Assembly (NCBI RefSeq): GCF_028640845.1
Contig: NC_080548.1
Span: forward strand, 13,691,814 to 13,755,813
DNA: 64,000 nucleotides
DNA from: Ahaetulla prasina
Taxonomy: Eukaryota; Chordata; Lepidosauria; Squamata; Colubridae
Direction of reading: 5' to 3'
The position numbers and the translations under genes are program-made. The notes below the pieces were generated by a model, which made no database searches, was not told where the DNA came from, and saw only the letters and a program-made list of their open reading frames with translations. Shown here one piece after another: positions 1 to 9,165 of the stretch (positions are counted from its first letter, which is position 1; each line of letters begins with the position of its first letter).

Positions 1-124
1 ATTTTACCAACCGCAGAAGGATGAAAGTCTGAGTCAACCTTGAGCCTGTGAGAATCGAACTGCTGGCAATCAGCAAAATCAGCCTGCCGTACTGTATTCT
101 AACCACTTTGCCAACCACGGCTCT
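1..124 (-). mobile_element. Sauria SINE, tRNA-related half
   Basis: This is the tRNA-derived head and core of a Sauria SINE in reverse orientation, cut by the window edge. It shows the core words seen in the fuller copies below (GGATGAAAGTCTGAGTCAAC and an inverted B-box-like GAATCGAACTG). Its 3' tail would lie before position 1. Confidence 0.8.
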
Positions 125-125
125 T

Positions 126-250
126 AGATGGATGGGTGCCTACCTTCAAGTTGTATGGATAGATAGAGGATGGAAGGATAGATAGGTGGACAGATGGACG
201 GATGGAGATAGGTTGATGCATGAATAGATGGTGGATGGAGGATCAGATGG
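126..250. repeat. Degenerate GATA/GATG microsatellite
   Basis: An imperfect tetranucleotide tract mixing GATA, GATG and GACA words. It directly follows the SINE head. Confidence 0.75.
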
Positions 251-890
251 ATATCTTATTCCAGTGATTACATTTTGAATGTCTGCGATAGGTTCGCTGA
301 GCACACGTTCTCTTCTTCACTGTTGATGTGAACTATTGCTTTTGGACAACTTGAGGCTCTTGCTGCAGATGCCCAGCCAAATGTTCCCTGGCAAACAACG
401 CTTTGCTTTTTTTTTTTTTCAGATTGCTTTTTTCTTGGCACCCAAATTCAGCCTTCAGCACTAGCTCATTAATAGAGCAGAAAGAAGTAATAGTCCCACA
501 TCCCATGGTTGGCAGTTAAATTCCTCTCCTTTTTTCCCCCCCATCAACAGAAAGCAACTTTCCCTAGAGCATCTTGGAGCCTGTACAAATTTAGGCACTT
601 GTCTCTTCGAGAGAATCCTGCTAAAGGCATCTGCTTCCTTGCCTTCCCCCAATGCCTTGACCTTCCCGTGGTAGCCCATTGGCTACTTTATCACAATAGG
701 AAGCAGCCGTAGAGATTAAGGAACAGGCCTACTATCAGTGGAACCAGCTAGAGACATTCTTCACCAAGAAGCCACCCAGTGGCTTAAAACCACAGCGAGC
801 TTCTTAAAATACCTTTGTGGGCCCTGGACTCCTGTTGAAATCATTAATAGACCCGACTACGGTCATTTGAAGTTGGCTATTTTATCTGCA
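251..890. other. Unassigned stretch
   Basis: No recognisable gene or repeat, apart from a poly-T run near 405-420. The short open frames here have no splice or domain support. Confidence 0.5.
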
Positions 891-1110
891 GAGCCAGTTT
901 GGTGTAGTGGTTAAGGTATCAGGCTTAAAACCAGGAGACTGTGGGTTCTAGTCCTGGGTGACCTTGAGCCAGTCACTCTCTCTCGGCCCTAGGAGGAAGG
1001 GAGCAACGACGCACCATTTCTGAAAAACACAGGCGAGGAAACCATAGGGACTAGTCCAAGCAGTCATCAAAAGTCAAAACTAACTCAAAGATACATGCAT
1101 ACAACAAAAT
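891..1110 (+). mobile_element. tRNA-derived squamate SINE (Squam-like)
   Basis: The head contains a polymerase III A-box-like GTGTAGTGGTTAAGG and a B-box-like GGGTTCTAGTCC about 40 bp downstream, then the words GACCTTGAGCCAGTCACT typical of squamate tRNA SINEs. The 3' part (GCGAGGAAACCATAGGG) fits a diverged tail of the same kind. Confidence 0.65.
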
Positions 1111-1284
1111 ACCTGGAAGATGTTGGTTGCTATTCTCACTCTTGGAGATGGGGCTGCTTCTGGTGGCCAGCATTCGTTGATTGGCCGCATCGCTGACTTT
1201 CATTATTCATGGCAGAAGTCCTCACTTTATTTCCCTCAAGTGTTTCATCAATGCATGCTGTTTTCATAAAACGTGGCCCTCCTG

Positions 1285-1430
1285 AGATGCATTTTTGCCA
1301 GCAGAGGCACCGTGGGACAGTCCTTTGCTGTTTCTAGGGCAGTCCCCTGGGACAGATCTAAGCACCCTGCGGGCCAGATCCAGCCCCTGGGCCTTGACTT
1401 TGATATCCATACCTTAGCTTTCACCCCCAT
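1285..1430 (-). mobile_element. hAT-like family B fragment
   Basis: It contains GCAGAGGCACCGTGGGACAG and GCGGGCCAGATCCAGCCCC, internal words shared with the family B elements at 2974 and 7824. Neither terminal repeat is intact. Confidence 0.55.
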
Positions 1431-1849
1431 CCTTGAGTTGTCACTAGATTCCTGCTTGTGAGTCATTTTTCTCCCTTCAGTACTAAACGCCTGTTCTTCC
1501 TCAACTCCCTTACACAATAGCTTTAGAAAAAGGTGCGGGTGGGTAGTGTAAACCGTTTTGGTACTTTCCTTCCAGGAGGAACTGAAACTGCGCAGAGGAG
1601 CCTCCTTGCAGCTGTTTCTCTGTAGGAAGGAAGAGAACTATTTTCAACTCAGTTTGCGTGACTGCAAAACCTTCAGAAGTGCATCTTTCTGGCCAGGTGC
1701 AAGAATCCAGGTGCCAGGATGCAGTTCCAAAGTGCTGCAAGTTTATTCCATGGATGCTACCTATGGACAAGAATCTGATCGACTAATGGTCGAGGCAAAT
1801 TGGCGCCCGATAAATGTCAACAGACTTCAGGGTGGGGGGCTGGACTTAA
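1431..1849. other. Unassigned stretch
   Basis: Nothing recognisable. Open frames on both strands overlap each other and lack domain features. Confidence 0.45.
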
Positions 1850-2092
1850 CAATAGCACTTAGACTTATATACCGCTTCACAGTGCTTTTACAGACCTCTC
1901 TAAACGGTTTACAGAGTCAGCCTATTGCCCCCAACAACAATCTGGGTCCTCATTTTACCCACCTCGGAAGGATGGAAGGCTGAGTCAACCTTGAGCCTGG
2001 TGATATTCAATCTGCCGAACTGCTGGCAGCCGGTAATTAGCAGAAGTAGGTTGCAGTACTGCACTCTAACCACTGCCTCACCGTGGCTCATA
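1850..2092 (-). mobile_element. Sauria SINE
   Basis: A near full-length reverse copy: the 3' end (ACTTAGACTTATATACCGC), the core (CCCAACAACAATCTGGGTCC) and the tRNA-like head (CACTCTAACCACTGCC) read in order on the plus strand. The element itself is transcribed on the minus strand. Confidence 0.85.
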
Positions 2093-2235
2093 ATATCTAT
2101 TTTGCTGAGAGGGCTCTCTCAGTTGAGCAGTTGTCATTTTCTTCTGCTTTCTGGGTGTGTTTTTTCAATATTCAGGGCTGTCTGAGCTGAGGGTCCTTGG
2201 GGTGAAACGATGGGCAGCTTCAGGCTTTTTATAGC

Positions 2236-2482
2236 AATAGCAGTAGCACTTAGACTTATATACCATTTCACAGTGCTTTCCAGCCCTCTCTAAGTGGTTT
2301 ACAGAGTCAACCTCTTGCCCCCAACAACAATCCGGGTCCTCATTTTACCCACCTCAGAAGGATGGGAGGCTGAGTCAACCCTGAGCCTGTGGGAGTCGAA
2401 CTGCCCAACCTGCTGGCAGCCGGAAATCAGCAGAAGTAGCCTGCAGTCCTGCCCTCTAACCACTGCGCCACTTAGCTGCCAA
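2236..2482 (-). mobile_element. Sauria SINE, second copy
   Basis: Same arrangement as the copy about 385 bp upstream, with a TAGCAATAGCAGTAG tail remnant at its 3' end. It is diverged from that copy, so independent insertion is more likely than local duplication. Confidence 0.85.
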
Positions 2483-2523
2483 CTTGCAAAGCATCCCTGG
2501 CCTGCTCTCGAGTTGCCATAGGC

Positions 2524-2965
2524 CCGTGATGGTGAACCTATGGCATGTGTGCCACAGGTGACATGGAGCCATATCTGTGGGCACGTGAGTGTTGCCCTAG
2601 CTCAGCTCCAGTGCGTATATGTGTGCGCCAGCCGGCTAATGTTTGGGCCTTCCGGGCCCACCGGAAGTCAGAAAACAGACTGTTTCCGGCCTCCGGAGGG
2701 CCTCCCAGGGGGTGGGAAAGGTTGTTTTCCGCCTCCCCAGGCTCCTAAAAAGCCTCTGGAGTCTGGGGAAGGCAAAAAATGGGCCTACTGGGCCCACCGT
2801 GCCATTATGTGCCAAAAGTGGGGGGAGCGCAGGGGGGGTCGCACACGCATGTGGGGGGGGCAGGCAGCTTGAATTATGGGTGTGGGCACATGCACACGTA
2901 ACCCCCCGTGCTTCCCCCCCACCCCCGCTTTTGGCACGATACGGCAAGAAGGTTAGCCATCACTG
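2524..2965. mobile_element. hAT-like non-autonomous element, family G
   Basis: The ends form terminal inverted repeats (CCGTGATGGTGAACC left, GGTTAGCCATCACTG right). They are flanked by near-identical 8-mers CCATAGGC and CTATAGGC, a 7/8 TSD. The interior is GC-rich and has no transposase. A second copy lies at 39421-39868. Confidence 0.75.
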
Positions 2966-2973
2966 CTATAGGC

Positions 2974-3229
2974 CCTTCTGAGCTCTGTTTTCACTGGCAG
3001 GGGGTTGCAAGAGGCCGACCCAGCTGAAAACAGAGCTTAGGAGCCTGTTTTCATGGGCAGAGGCACCGTGGGCCGATCCTTTGCTCTTTCCAGGGCGGCC
3101 CTGTGGGCCGAAACTGAGTCCCTCGGGAGAAGGGCGGTATAAAAATCGAATAAACAATAATAAAATAATAATAATAACTAAGCACCTCGCCGGCCGGATC
3201 TGGCCCCCCAAGCCTTGAGTTTGACACTC
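2974..3229 (-). mobile_element. hAT-like family B fragment with SINE tail insertion
   Basis: The right end carries the inverted TIR (GAGTTTGACACTCTG) and the middle carries family B words. A short GGGAGAAGGGCGGTATAAAA piece followed by an AATA-rich tail (about 3108-3178) interrupts it and looks like a SINE 3' end. The left TIR is missing. Confidence 0.65.
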
Positions 3230-3234
3230 TGGGT

Positions 3235-3337
3235 CTAGACAGTCATGTATCTGAAATGATATAGGTTTTCCTGCATGAGCAGCGGGCTGGACTAGAAGCC
3301 CTCCCTAGGTCCCTTCCAGCTCATTCATTCATTGCTT
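3235..3337 (+). mobile_element. CR1 LINE 3' end fragment
   Basis: It carries the CR1 3' terminal words GGGCTGGACTAGAAGCCC and GGTCCCTTCCAGCTC, ending in an ATTC-rich tail. Confidence 0.7.
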
Positions 3338-3867
3338 AGATAGCTAGGAGGCTTCTCCGTCTGACGTGGTGAGCTCCAATGGGATAGTATTTGGCCACCA
3401 GCCCATTGGGGGGGAGGGGAGGGCTCTGAAAATGCAATTTGAGAGAGAACATAAACGGCAACGACTCCGTGTGGAACCATCAGGGTAAGAGAAAGCTGCT
3501 AGACCAGCAAAGAAGCCCCTTGAAAGTACTTGGGTGGATGTTATTGGGTGTTTGGAGAAATAGATTATTTGTTCTTCTGACAATAGAGAGGGAGCGTTGT
3601 TTTTTTTTAAATGATGGATCCCTTGCACTTCATCAAGGGCTGATTTAAAACGTCCTGTCAGTCTCCAAAAACCAAGGAAGAAGTTCTGTCAAAGAATTCC
3701 TTTTATTGCTCCTCACCTATAGACAGAAATACTGCCAAACTAAAGCAACTCCTTGCGTCGTTAAAGATATAAGATACAATCTCAGTTGGTCCTTTGGACC
3801 AAAGGTTTATTCTTCCAAGCTTTGGGGCTTGTGCTGGAGCCCATCTTGTCACTTTCCAAAATATGTG
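3338..3867. other. Unassigned stretch, possibly an old LTR remnant
   Basis: Nothing definite. The part at 3660-3800 shares loose word order (CAAAAACCAAG, then GACAGAAATACTGCCAAACT) with 9880-9985, which suggests an unrecognised dispersed repeat. Confidence 0.3.
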
Positions 3868-4038
3868 CACTAGGGCAGGAATCTCCAACCTTGGCAACTT
3901 TAAGACTTGTGGACTTCAACTCCCAGAATTCCTCAGCCAGCTAAGCTGCCTTAAGCTTAGCTAAACTGGCTGACGAATTCTGGGAGTTGAAGTCCACAAG
4001 TCTTAAAGTTGCCAAGGTTGGAGACCCCTGCACTAGGG
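3868..4038. mobile_element. Palindromic hAT-like MITE, family P, with TSD
   Basis: The element at 3876-4030 is an almost complete inverted repeat with a short centre, ending in CAGGAATCTCC and GGAGACCCCTG. Perfect 8-bp TSDs CACTAGGG sit at 3868-3875 and 4031-4038. A CAG..CTG terminus with 8-bp TSD is the hAT signature. It has no coding capacity. Confidence 0.9.
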
Positions 4039-4046
4039 TGTTCTAC

Positions 4047-4605
4047 CAGGGGTGAAATGCAGTGGTGGGTTTCAAAAATTTTTACTACCAGTTCTGTGGG
4101 TGTGGCTTGGTGTGCATGGTATGGTGGGCATGGCAGGGGAAGGATACTGTAAAATCTCCATTCCCACCCCAATCCAGGGGAAGGTTACTACAAAATCCCC
4201 ATTTCCTCCCGATCAGCTGGGATTTGGGAGGCAGAGAATGGATGGGGGGGGTGGGCAGTCAGAATTTTTACTACCGGTTCTCTAAACTACTCAAAATTTC
4301 CACTACCGGTTCTCCAGAACTGATCAGAACCTGCTGAAACCCACCTCTGGTGAAATGCTACCGGTTTGCTCTGGTTTGGGTGAACCCATAGTGGCAGTGA
4401 TGCATGGTTCAGCAAACTAGTAGTGGCGGCAGCGCAAAGCTCCACCCACCTGCCCGGACATTGTTACTTCCTGGTTTTAACCAAGAAGTAACCTGTTTTT
4501 GATTCTCTGCGCATGTGTAGAGGGTCTAAAATCAAACGTGAAAATGGCACGTGTGTGCGCGCACTTCCGAACCGGTAGAAAGTAAGTAGATTTCACGTTA
4601 CGCAT
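4047..4605. mobile_element. hAT-like element, family C, interrupted
   Basis: It starts with CAGGGGTGAAATG and resumes after the family A insertion as GTGAAATGCTACCGG. Its right side ends near GTAAGTAGATTTCAC, matching the right end of the intact family C copy at 7830-8032, but the last terminal bases are mutated. No TSD is visible. Confidence 0.65.
4060..4349 (+). mobile_element. hAT-like element, family A, inserted in family C
   Basis: The TIRs are CAGTGGTGGGTTTCA and TGAAACCCACCTCTG. The perfect 8-bp TSD GTGAAATG (4052-4059 and 4350-4357) is itself part of the left TIR of the surrounding family C element. The interior has ACCGGTTCT motifs and two copies of the GGGAAGGATACTG-type unit. Confidence 0.9.
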
Positions 4606-5515
4606 TGCATTGATATGATTCCTGGTTGTGTGTAACTATAGGTTGTTAATTAGGATGTTGATGTCCGGCTATTAAGTTATTAATTGTTGTTTCCTTGTGC
4701 CGGCATGCCCTCAGCACCTAAGTACCTGATAGGCAGATAGTAAATTAACTATTAACTGACAGGGGGCCCGTTTCCCAGGCTTCAGTCATTTCCCTGGATA
4801 GTTTTGTCCCTGCTCTGCCGACAATCATAGTAGCTGTGAAATTGAATGCATCTCTTTATTAAAGAGATACTCTGAGAATTGCTAGAGAGGAGTTCTCTTA
4901 ACTCACTGCCTCCCAGCCAGACTATCTAAGCTTTGATGTCTCTTGGTGCTCTGGAATGCAGCTCCTCCTTCCTGGGAATCCATTCCAATCTCACATCCAT
5001 CCTTGCTTCCTTCCCAGGACTGGGCCATTCTGACATGACAGATGAGGCCTTGGAGATTTGGGGAGGAGGGGTGTCACAGTTTTCTATAGCTAATCCTAAG
5101 GGTTTCACTGGTTCCTGTTTCACTGGTTCCGTGCCCATTCTACCTGTCCCTGTGCCAGCTCAAACACTTCCCTTTGCCCAGGTAAATTCAGCTTTTCGCT
5201 TTTCGCTGCTCCTTCTGACAATAGGGGTTGTGTGAGCCTGAACATACTAACAGTGGAAAGAATTCTCTGATCCTTCCTTCCTCCCCCTCCATCACATTGT
5301 AAGGGAGAAACACATTTATTATCTAGCCCAGCTTTTCAAGCACACCTGTCATCACAATGCCTTGCCATTATACAACAGGCTTATTATTCTGCCTGTTCCT
5401 TGTGCCTGTCATATCTACTTATTATTCTGACAAAGCGTTTTAAATCCCTTTAGCTTGGCAACATTTTATATAGCTCTGGGAAAGAAAAAGAAAAAAAAGA
5501 GCTGAATTCAGTTCT
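4606..5515. other. Unassigned stretch, possibly LTR-derived
   Basis: No gene seen. The words CTCTGGAATGCAG and CCTGGGAATCCA at about 4950-4985 recur at 10083-10115, so part of this may be an unnamed dispersed repeat. Two adjacent TTTCACTGGTTCC words occur near 5104-5130. Confidence 0.3.
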
Positions 5516-5634
5516 AAGGTGGTATTGGCAACATTTATCACTTAAGGTCTGGGATGTCATCGTTGGTCTTCTCTGCAGCTTTTAGGCATTAACCATTTTT
5601 CTTTTTTGTTTGCTTTCTGAGTGTACGGTGACGG

Positions 5635-5688
5635 TAGGGTTAGGGTTAGGGTTAGGGTTAGGGTTAGGGCTAGGATTAGGGTCAGGAT
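5635..5688. repeat. Interstitial telomeric repeat, copy 1
   Basis: Five perfect TAGGGT hexamers are followed by TAGGGC, TAGGAT, TAGGGT and CAGGAT, so nine hexamers decay towards the right. This is internal to the chromosome and is not a telomere end. Confidence 0.9.
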
Positions 5689-5830
5689 GGGCATGGCCAG
5701 CTTGACATTATTCGCGTCAGGGGTGCCTGTGGCAGCCCAAGTGCTCTGCCCACAAAAATGGGCTCCCGAGCTCCGTTTTCGGCTGGGATGGCCTCCTGCA
5801 ACCCTCTGCCTGTGAAAGCATGTAGCCCTG

Positions 5831-6350
5831 CAGAACTGCAGAAAAAATAATTGCTACCAACCTGCCTTCCACTGAGGACCTGTATACTGCACGAATCAAG
5901 AAGAGAGCCGTGAAAATATTTACAGATCCCTCACATCCAGGACATAAACTGTTTCAACTCCTACCCTCAAAATGACGCTACAGAGCACTGCACACCAGAA
6001 CAACTAGACACAAGAACAGTTTCTTCTCAAGGCCATCACTCTGCTAAACAAATAATTCCTTCAACACTGTCGAACTATTTACTAAATCTGCACTACTATT
6101 AATCTTCTCATCATTCCCATCACCAATCTCTTTCCACTTGTGACTGTATGACTGTAACTTTGTTGCTGGCAATCCTTATGATTTATATTGATATATTGAC
6201 CATCAATTGTGTTGTAAATGTTGTACCTTGATGAACGTATCTTTTCTTTTATGTACACCGAGAGCATATGCACCAAGACAAATTTCTTGTGTGTCCAATC
6301 ACGCTTGGCCAATAAAAGAATTCTATTCTATTCTATTCTCCCAAGCTCCC
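5831..6350 (+). mobile_element. Snake1-type L3/CR1 LINE 3' end, copy 1
   Basis: The 3' part of a LINE with decayed reverse-transcriptase C-terminal coding, then a 3' UTR with CCAATCACGCTTGGCCAAT and a short (ATTCT)n tail. It is 5' truncated and inserted within family B hAT sequence. Confidence 0.85.
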
Positions 6351-6612
6351 GTTTTCACTGCAGAAGGTTGCAGGAGGCCGTCCCAGCCAAAAATGGAGGT
6401 TGGGAGCCTGTTTTCATGGGCAGAGGCACCATGGGCCGATCCTTTGCTCTTTCCAGGCGGCCCTGCGGGCCGGATCCTAAGCACCCCACAGGCTAAGGCG
6501 GTATCAGCAACATTTATCACTTAAGGTCTGGGATGTCATTGTTGGTCTTCTCTGCAGCTTTTAGGCGTTAACCGTTTTTCTTTTTGTTTTCTTTCTGAGT
6601 GTACGGTGACGG

Positions 6613-6666
6613 TAGGGTTAGGGTTAGGGTTAGGGTTAGGGTTAGGGCTAGGATTAGGGTCAGGAT
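6613..6666. repeat. Interstitial telomeric repeat, copy 2
   Basis: The same nine hexamers with the same substitutions as copy 1, which shows the block predates the duplication. Confidence 0.9.
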
Positions 6667-6808
6667 GGGCATGGCCAGCTTGACATTATTCGCGTCAGGG
6701 GTGCCTGTGGCAGCCCAAGTGCTCTGCCCACAAAAATGGGCTCCCGAGCTCCGTTTTCGGCTGGGATGGCCTCCTGCAACCCTCTGCCTGTGAAAGCATG
6801 TAGCCCTG

Positions 6809-7329
6809 CAGAACTGCAGAAAAAATAATTGCTACCAACCTGCCTTCCACTGAGGACCTGTATACTGCACGAATCAAGAAGAGAGCCGTGAAAATATTTA
6901 CAGATCCCTCACATCCAGGACATAAACTGTTTCAACTCCTACCCTCAAAATGACGCTACAGAGCACTGCACACCAGAACAACTAGACACAAGAACAGTTT
7001 TTTCTCGAAGGCCATCACTCTGCTAAACAAATAATTCCTTCAACACTGTCGAACTATTTACTAAATCTGCACTACTATTAATCTTCTCATCATTCCCATC
7101 ACCAATCTCTTTCCACTTGTGACTGTATGACTGTAACTTTGTTGCTGGCAATCCTTATGATTTATATTGATATATTGACCATCAATTGTGTTGTAAATGT
7201 TGTACCTTGATGAACGTATCTTTTCTTTTATGTACACCGAGAGCATATGCACCAAGACAAATTTCTTGTGTGTCCAATCACGCTTGGCCAATAAAAGAAT
7301 TCTATTCTATTCTATTCTCCCAAGCTCCC
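6809..7329 (+). mobile_element. Snake1-type L3/CR1 LINE 3' end, copy 2
   Basis: Duplicate of the copy at 5831, carried along by the tandem duplication and not an independent insertion. Confidence 0.85.
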
Positions 7330-7473
7330 GTTTTCACTGCAGAAGGTTGCAGGAGGCCGTCCCAGCCAAAAATGGAGGTTGGGAGCCTGTTTTCATGGGC
7401 AGAGGCACCATGGGCCGATCCTTTGCTCTTTCCAGGCGGCCCTGCGGGCCGGATCCTAAGCACCCCACAGGCT

Positions 7474-7597
7474 AAGGCGGTATCAGCAACATTTATCACT
7501 TAAGGTCTGGGATGTCATTGTTGGTCTTCTCTGCAGCTTTTAGGCGTTAACCGTTTTTCTTTTTGTTTTCTTTCTGAGTATACTGTGACCGGTAGAC
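7474..7597. repeat. Partial third copy of the 979-bp unit
   Basis: Only the head of the unit is present. It ends at TTTCTGAGTATACTGTGACC, just before the telomeric hexamers would begin. Confidence 0.85.
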
Positions 7598-7829
7598 ACA
7601 AGAGCCCATTCTGTCTCTGCGTGGCTTGCATCTCAGTTTAGATAGCGTATGAACACAGATCCATGTAACATTAGGGCAGGCCCTATCATTAGACAAAAGG
7701 GAGGCATCGGTAGGCTATCAAATAATAACAGATTAGTCTCTGAATTCCTGTTACATTGGTGTGTGTTTTTTTCCTGCAGGAAAAATTTGGGTCCTCCCCC
7801 AAATAGTGTGGTTTGCCTTAGATTAGGGG

Positions 7830-8032
7830 CAGGGGTGAAATGCTCCCGGATCGGACCAGATCACATGATCCGGTAGTGATCGTGGCCGGTAGTTTGGCAA
7901 TTCGGTAGCGATGGGGGAGCAAAGCTCCGCCCACCCGCCCGGGTGTCATTACTTCTTGGTTTTAACCAGGAAGTCATGTGTTTTTTGACCTTCTGTGCAT
8001 GCAGCAAGGAAGGTAAGTAGATTTCACCCCTG
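7830..8032 (+). mobile_element. hAT-like element, family C, intact
   Basis: The TIRs are CAGGGGTGAAATGCT and GATTTCACCCCTG, and the TSD is ATTAGGGG/ATTAGGGA (7/8) at 7822-7829 and 8033-8040. It inserted into the first bases of the surrounding family B element. At 203 bp it is non-coding. Confidence 0.85.
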
Positions 8033-8126
8033 ATTAGGGATGTCATCCTCAAGGCCCGGGGGCCAGATCCAGCCTGCGGGGTGCTTGGATCTGGCCCATA
8101 TGGGGCTGCCCTGGAAACTGCCCTGG

Positions 8127-8262
8127 AAACCCCAGATTGTTGGGGGCAATAAGTTGACTTTGTATATAATATACAAATGCATGAAGACTATTGCTTGACA
8201 CTGTGTAAGCCGCCCTGAATCTTCGGAGAAGGGCGGGATATAAATGCAAATTAAAAAAAAAA
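8127..8262 (+). mobile_element. Sauria SINE 3' half
   Basis: A 5'-truncated copy starting at CCCAGATTGTTGGGGGCAAT and ending with the BovB-like tail (CGGAGAAGGGCGGGATATAA) and poly-A. It is nested in family B. Confidence 0.8.
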
Positions 8263-8264
8263 GT

Positions 8265-8300
8265 ACCGCAGGCTGGTACTGTGAAGTACCAGCCTGCGGT
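8265..8300. repeat. Perfect 15-bp inverted repeat
   Basis: ACCGCAGGCTGGTAC and its exact reverse complement are separated by a 6-base loop. It lies just after the SINE poly-A, where the SINE rejoins family B sequence. Confidence 0.8.
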
Positions 8301-8504
8301 GCCTCTGCCAGTGAAAACGGAGCTCGGCAGAGGATTGCAGGAGGCTGTCACAGCTGAAAACTGAGCTCAGAAGCCCGTTCTCGCTGGCAGAGCGCTTGGG
8401 CCATCACAGGTGCCCTGAGGTGATGTTGAGCTGGCCACGCCCACCCCAGCCCCCCGAGGTCAAACACAACCCTGCTGCGGCCCTGAATGAAATTGAGTTT
8501 GGCA

Positions 8505-8798
8505 CAGTGATGAAATCCAAATTTTTTAGCTACCGGTTCTGTGGGCGTGGTTTGGTGGACGTGATGTGGCTTGGTGGGCGTGGCAGGGGAAGGATACTGC
8601 AAAAACTCCATTCCCACCCCACTCCAGGGGAAGGATACTGCAAAATCCCCATTCTTTCCCCAAGCCGGAGGGAAGGATATTGCAAAATCTCCATTCCCAC
8701 CCCACTCTGGAGCCAGCCAGAGGTAGTATTTTCCGGTTCGCCGAACTACACAAAATTTCCTCTACCGATTCTTCAGAAGCTGCTGGATTTCATCCCTG
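8505..8798 (+). mobile_element. hAT-like element, family A, in family B
   Basis: It runs from CAGTGATGAAATCC to GGATTTCATCCCTG with a perfect TSD GTTTGGCA (8497-8504, 8799-8806) that lies within the right TIR of family B. The interior has three of the 41-bp type units. Confidence 0.9.
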
Positions 8799-8865
8799 GT
8801 TTGGCACCCCTGCCTTAGATGATGAGCATCTTGGCATAGGAGTAGGAGAGACATCATCTGCTGTA

Positions 8866-9036
8866 CTATAGGTCAGGGGTCTCCAACCTTGGCAACTTTA
8901 AGATTTGTGGACTTCAACTCCCAGAATTCCTCAGCCAGCTAAGCTGACTTAAGTTTAGCTAAGCTGGCTGAGGAATTCTGGGAGTTGAAGTCCACAAGTC
9001 TGAAAGTTGCCAAGGTTGGAGACCCCTGCTATAGGT
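8866..9036. mobile_element. Palindromic hAT-like MITE, family P, with TSD
   Basis: The 155-bp element at 8874-9028 runs from CAGGGGTCTCCAACC to GGTTGGAGACCCCTG. The perfect TSD CTATAGGT overlaps the left terminus of the family D element that follows, so it landed at that element's end. Confidence 0.9.
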
Positions 9037-9165
9037 AGTTCTCGACTTACAACCATTCATTTAATCACCGTTGCAATGGCACTGACAAAAGTGACTTACA
9101 ACCAATCCTTGCACTTACAACCATGACAGCATCCCCACCGTCATGTGATCCTTGTATGTGATTGG
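9032..9165. mobile_element. Family D TIR element, truncated
   Basis: It starts GGTAGTTCTCGACTTAC and carries the words GTGACTTACAACC and CATGTGATC seen in other family D copies. The right terminus is missing. Confidence 0.6.

Larger units (their letters stand above)
5516..6494. repeat. Tandem duplication unit 1 (979 bp)
   Basis: First copy of a unit repeated directly at 6495-7473. In order it holds a unique head of about 110 bp, an interstitial telomeric block, a family B hAT fragment, a Snake1 LINE 3' end and more family B. The first 110 bp differ from the later copies at several bases, while the rest is nearly identical. Confidence 0.9.
6495..7473. repeat. Tandem duplication unit 2 (979 bp)
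   Basis: Second copy of the unit at 5516-6494, with the same order of parts and only scattered substitutions and single-base indels. Its head is identical to the third partial copy, not to the first. Confidence 0.9.
7824..8812 (+). mobile_element. hAT-like element, family B, hosting other insertions
   Basis: The perfect 8-bp TSD CCTTAGAT at 7816-7823 and 8813-8820 defines the element. Its left TIR (TAGGGG then TGTCATCCTCAAGG) is split by the family C insertion at 7830-8032. Its right TIR is split by the family A insertion at 8505-8798 and ends CACCCCTG. No transposase frame is present. Confidence 0.85.

Noticed and set aside
5621..5815. Frame with Arg-Val repeats, also at 6599-6793
   Set aside because: Translation of the telomeric hexamers. 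No start context or domain.
5635..6666. Chromosome end or telomere-adjacent position
   Set aside because: The block has only nine hexamers, is followed by ordinary DNA on both sides and is duplicated with its flanks.
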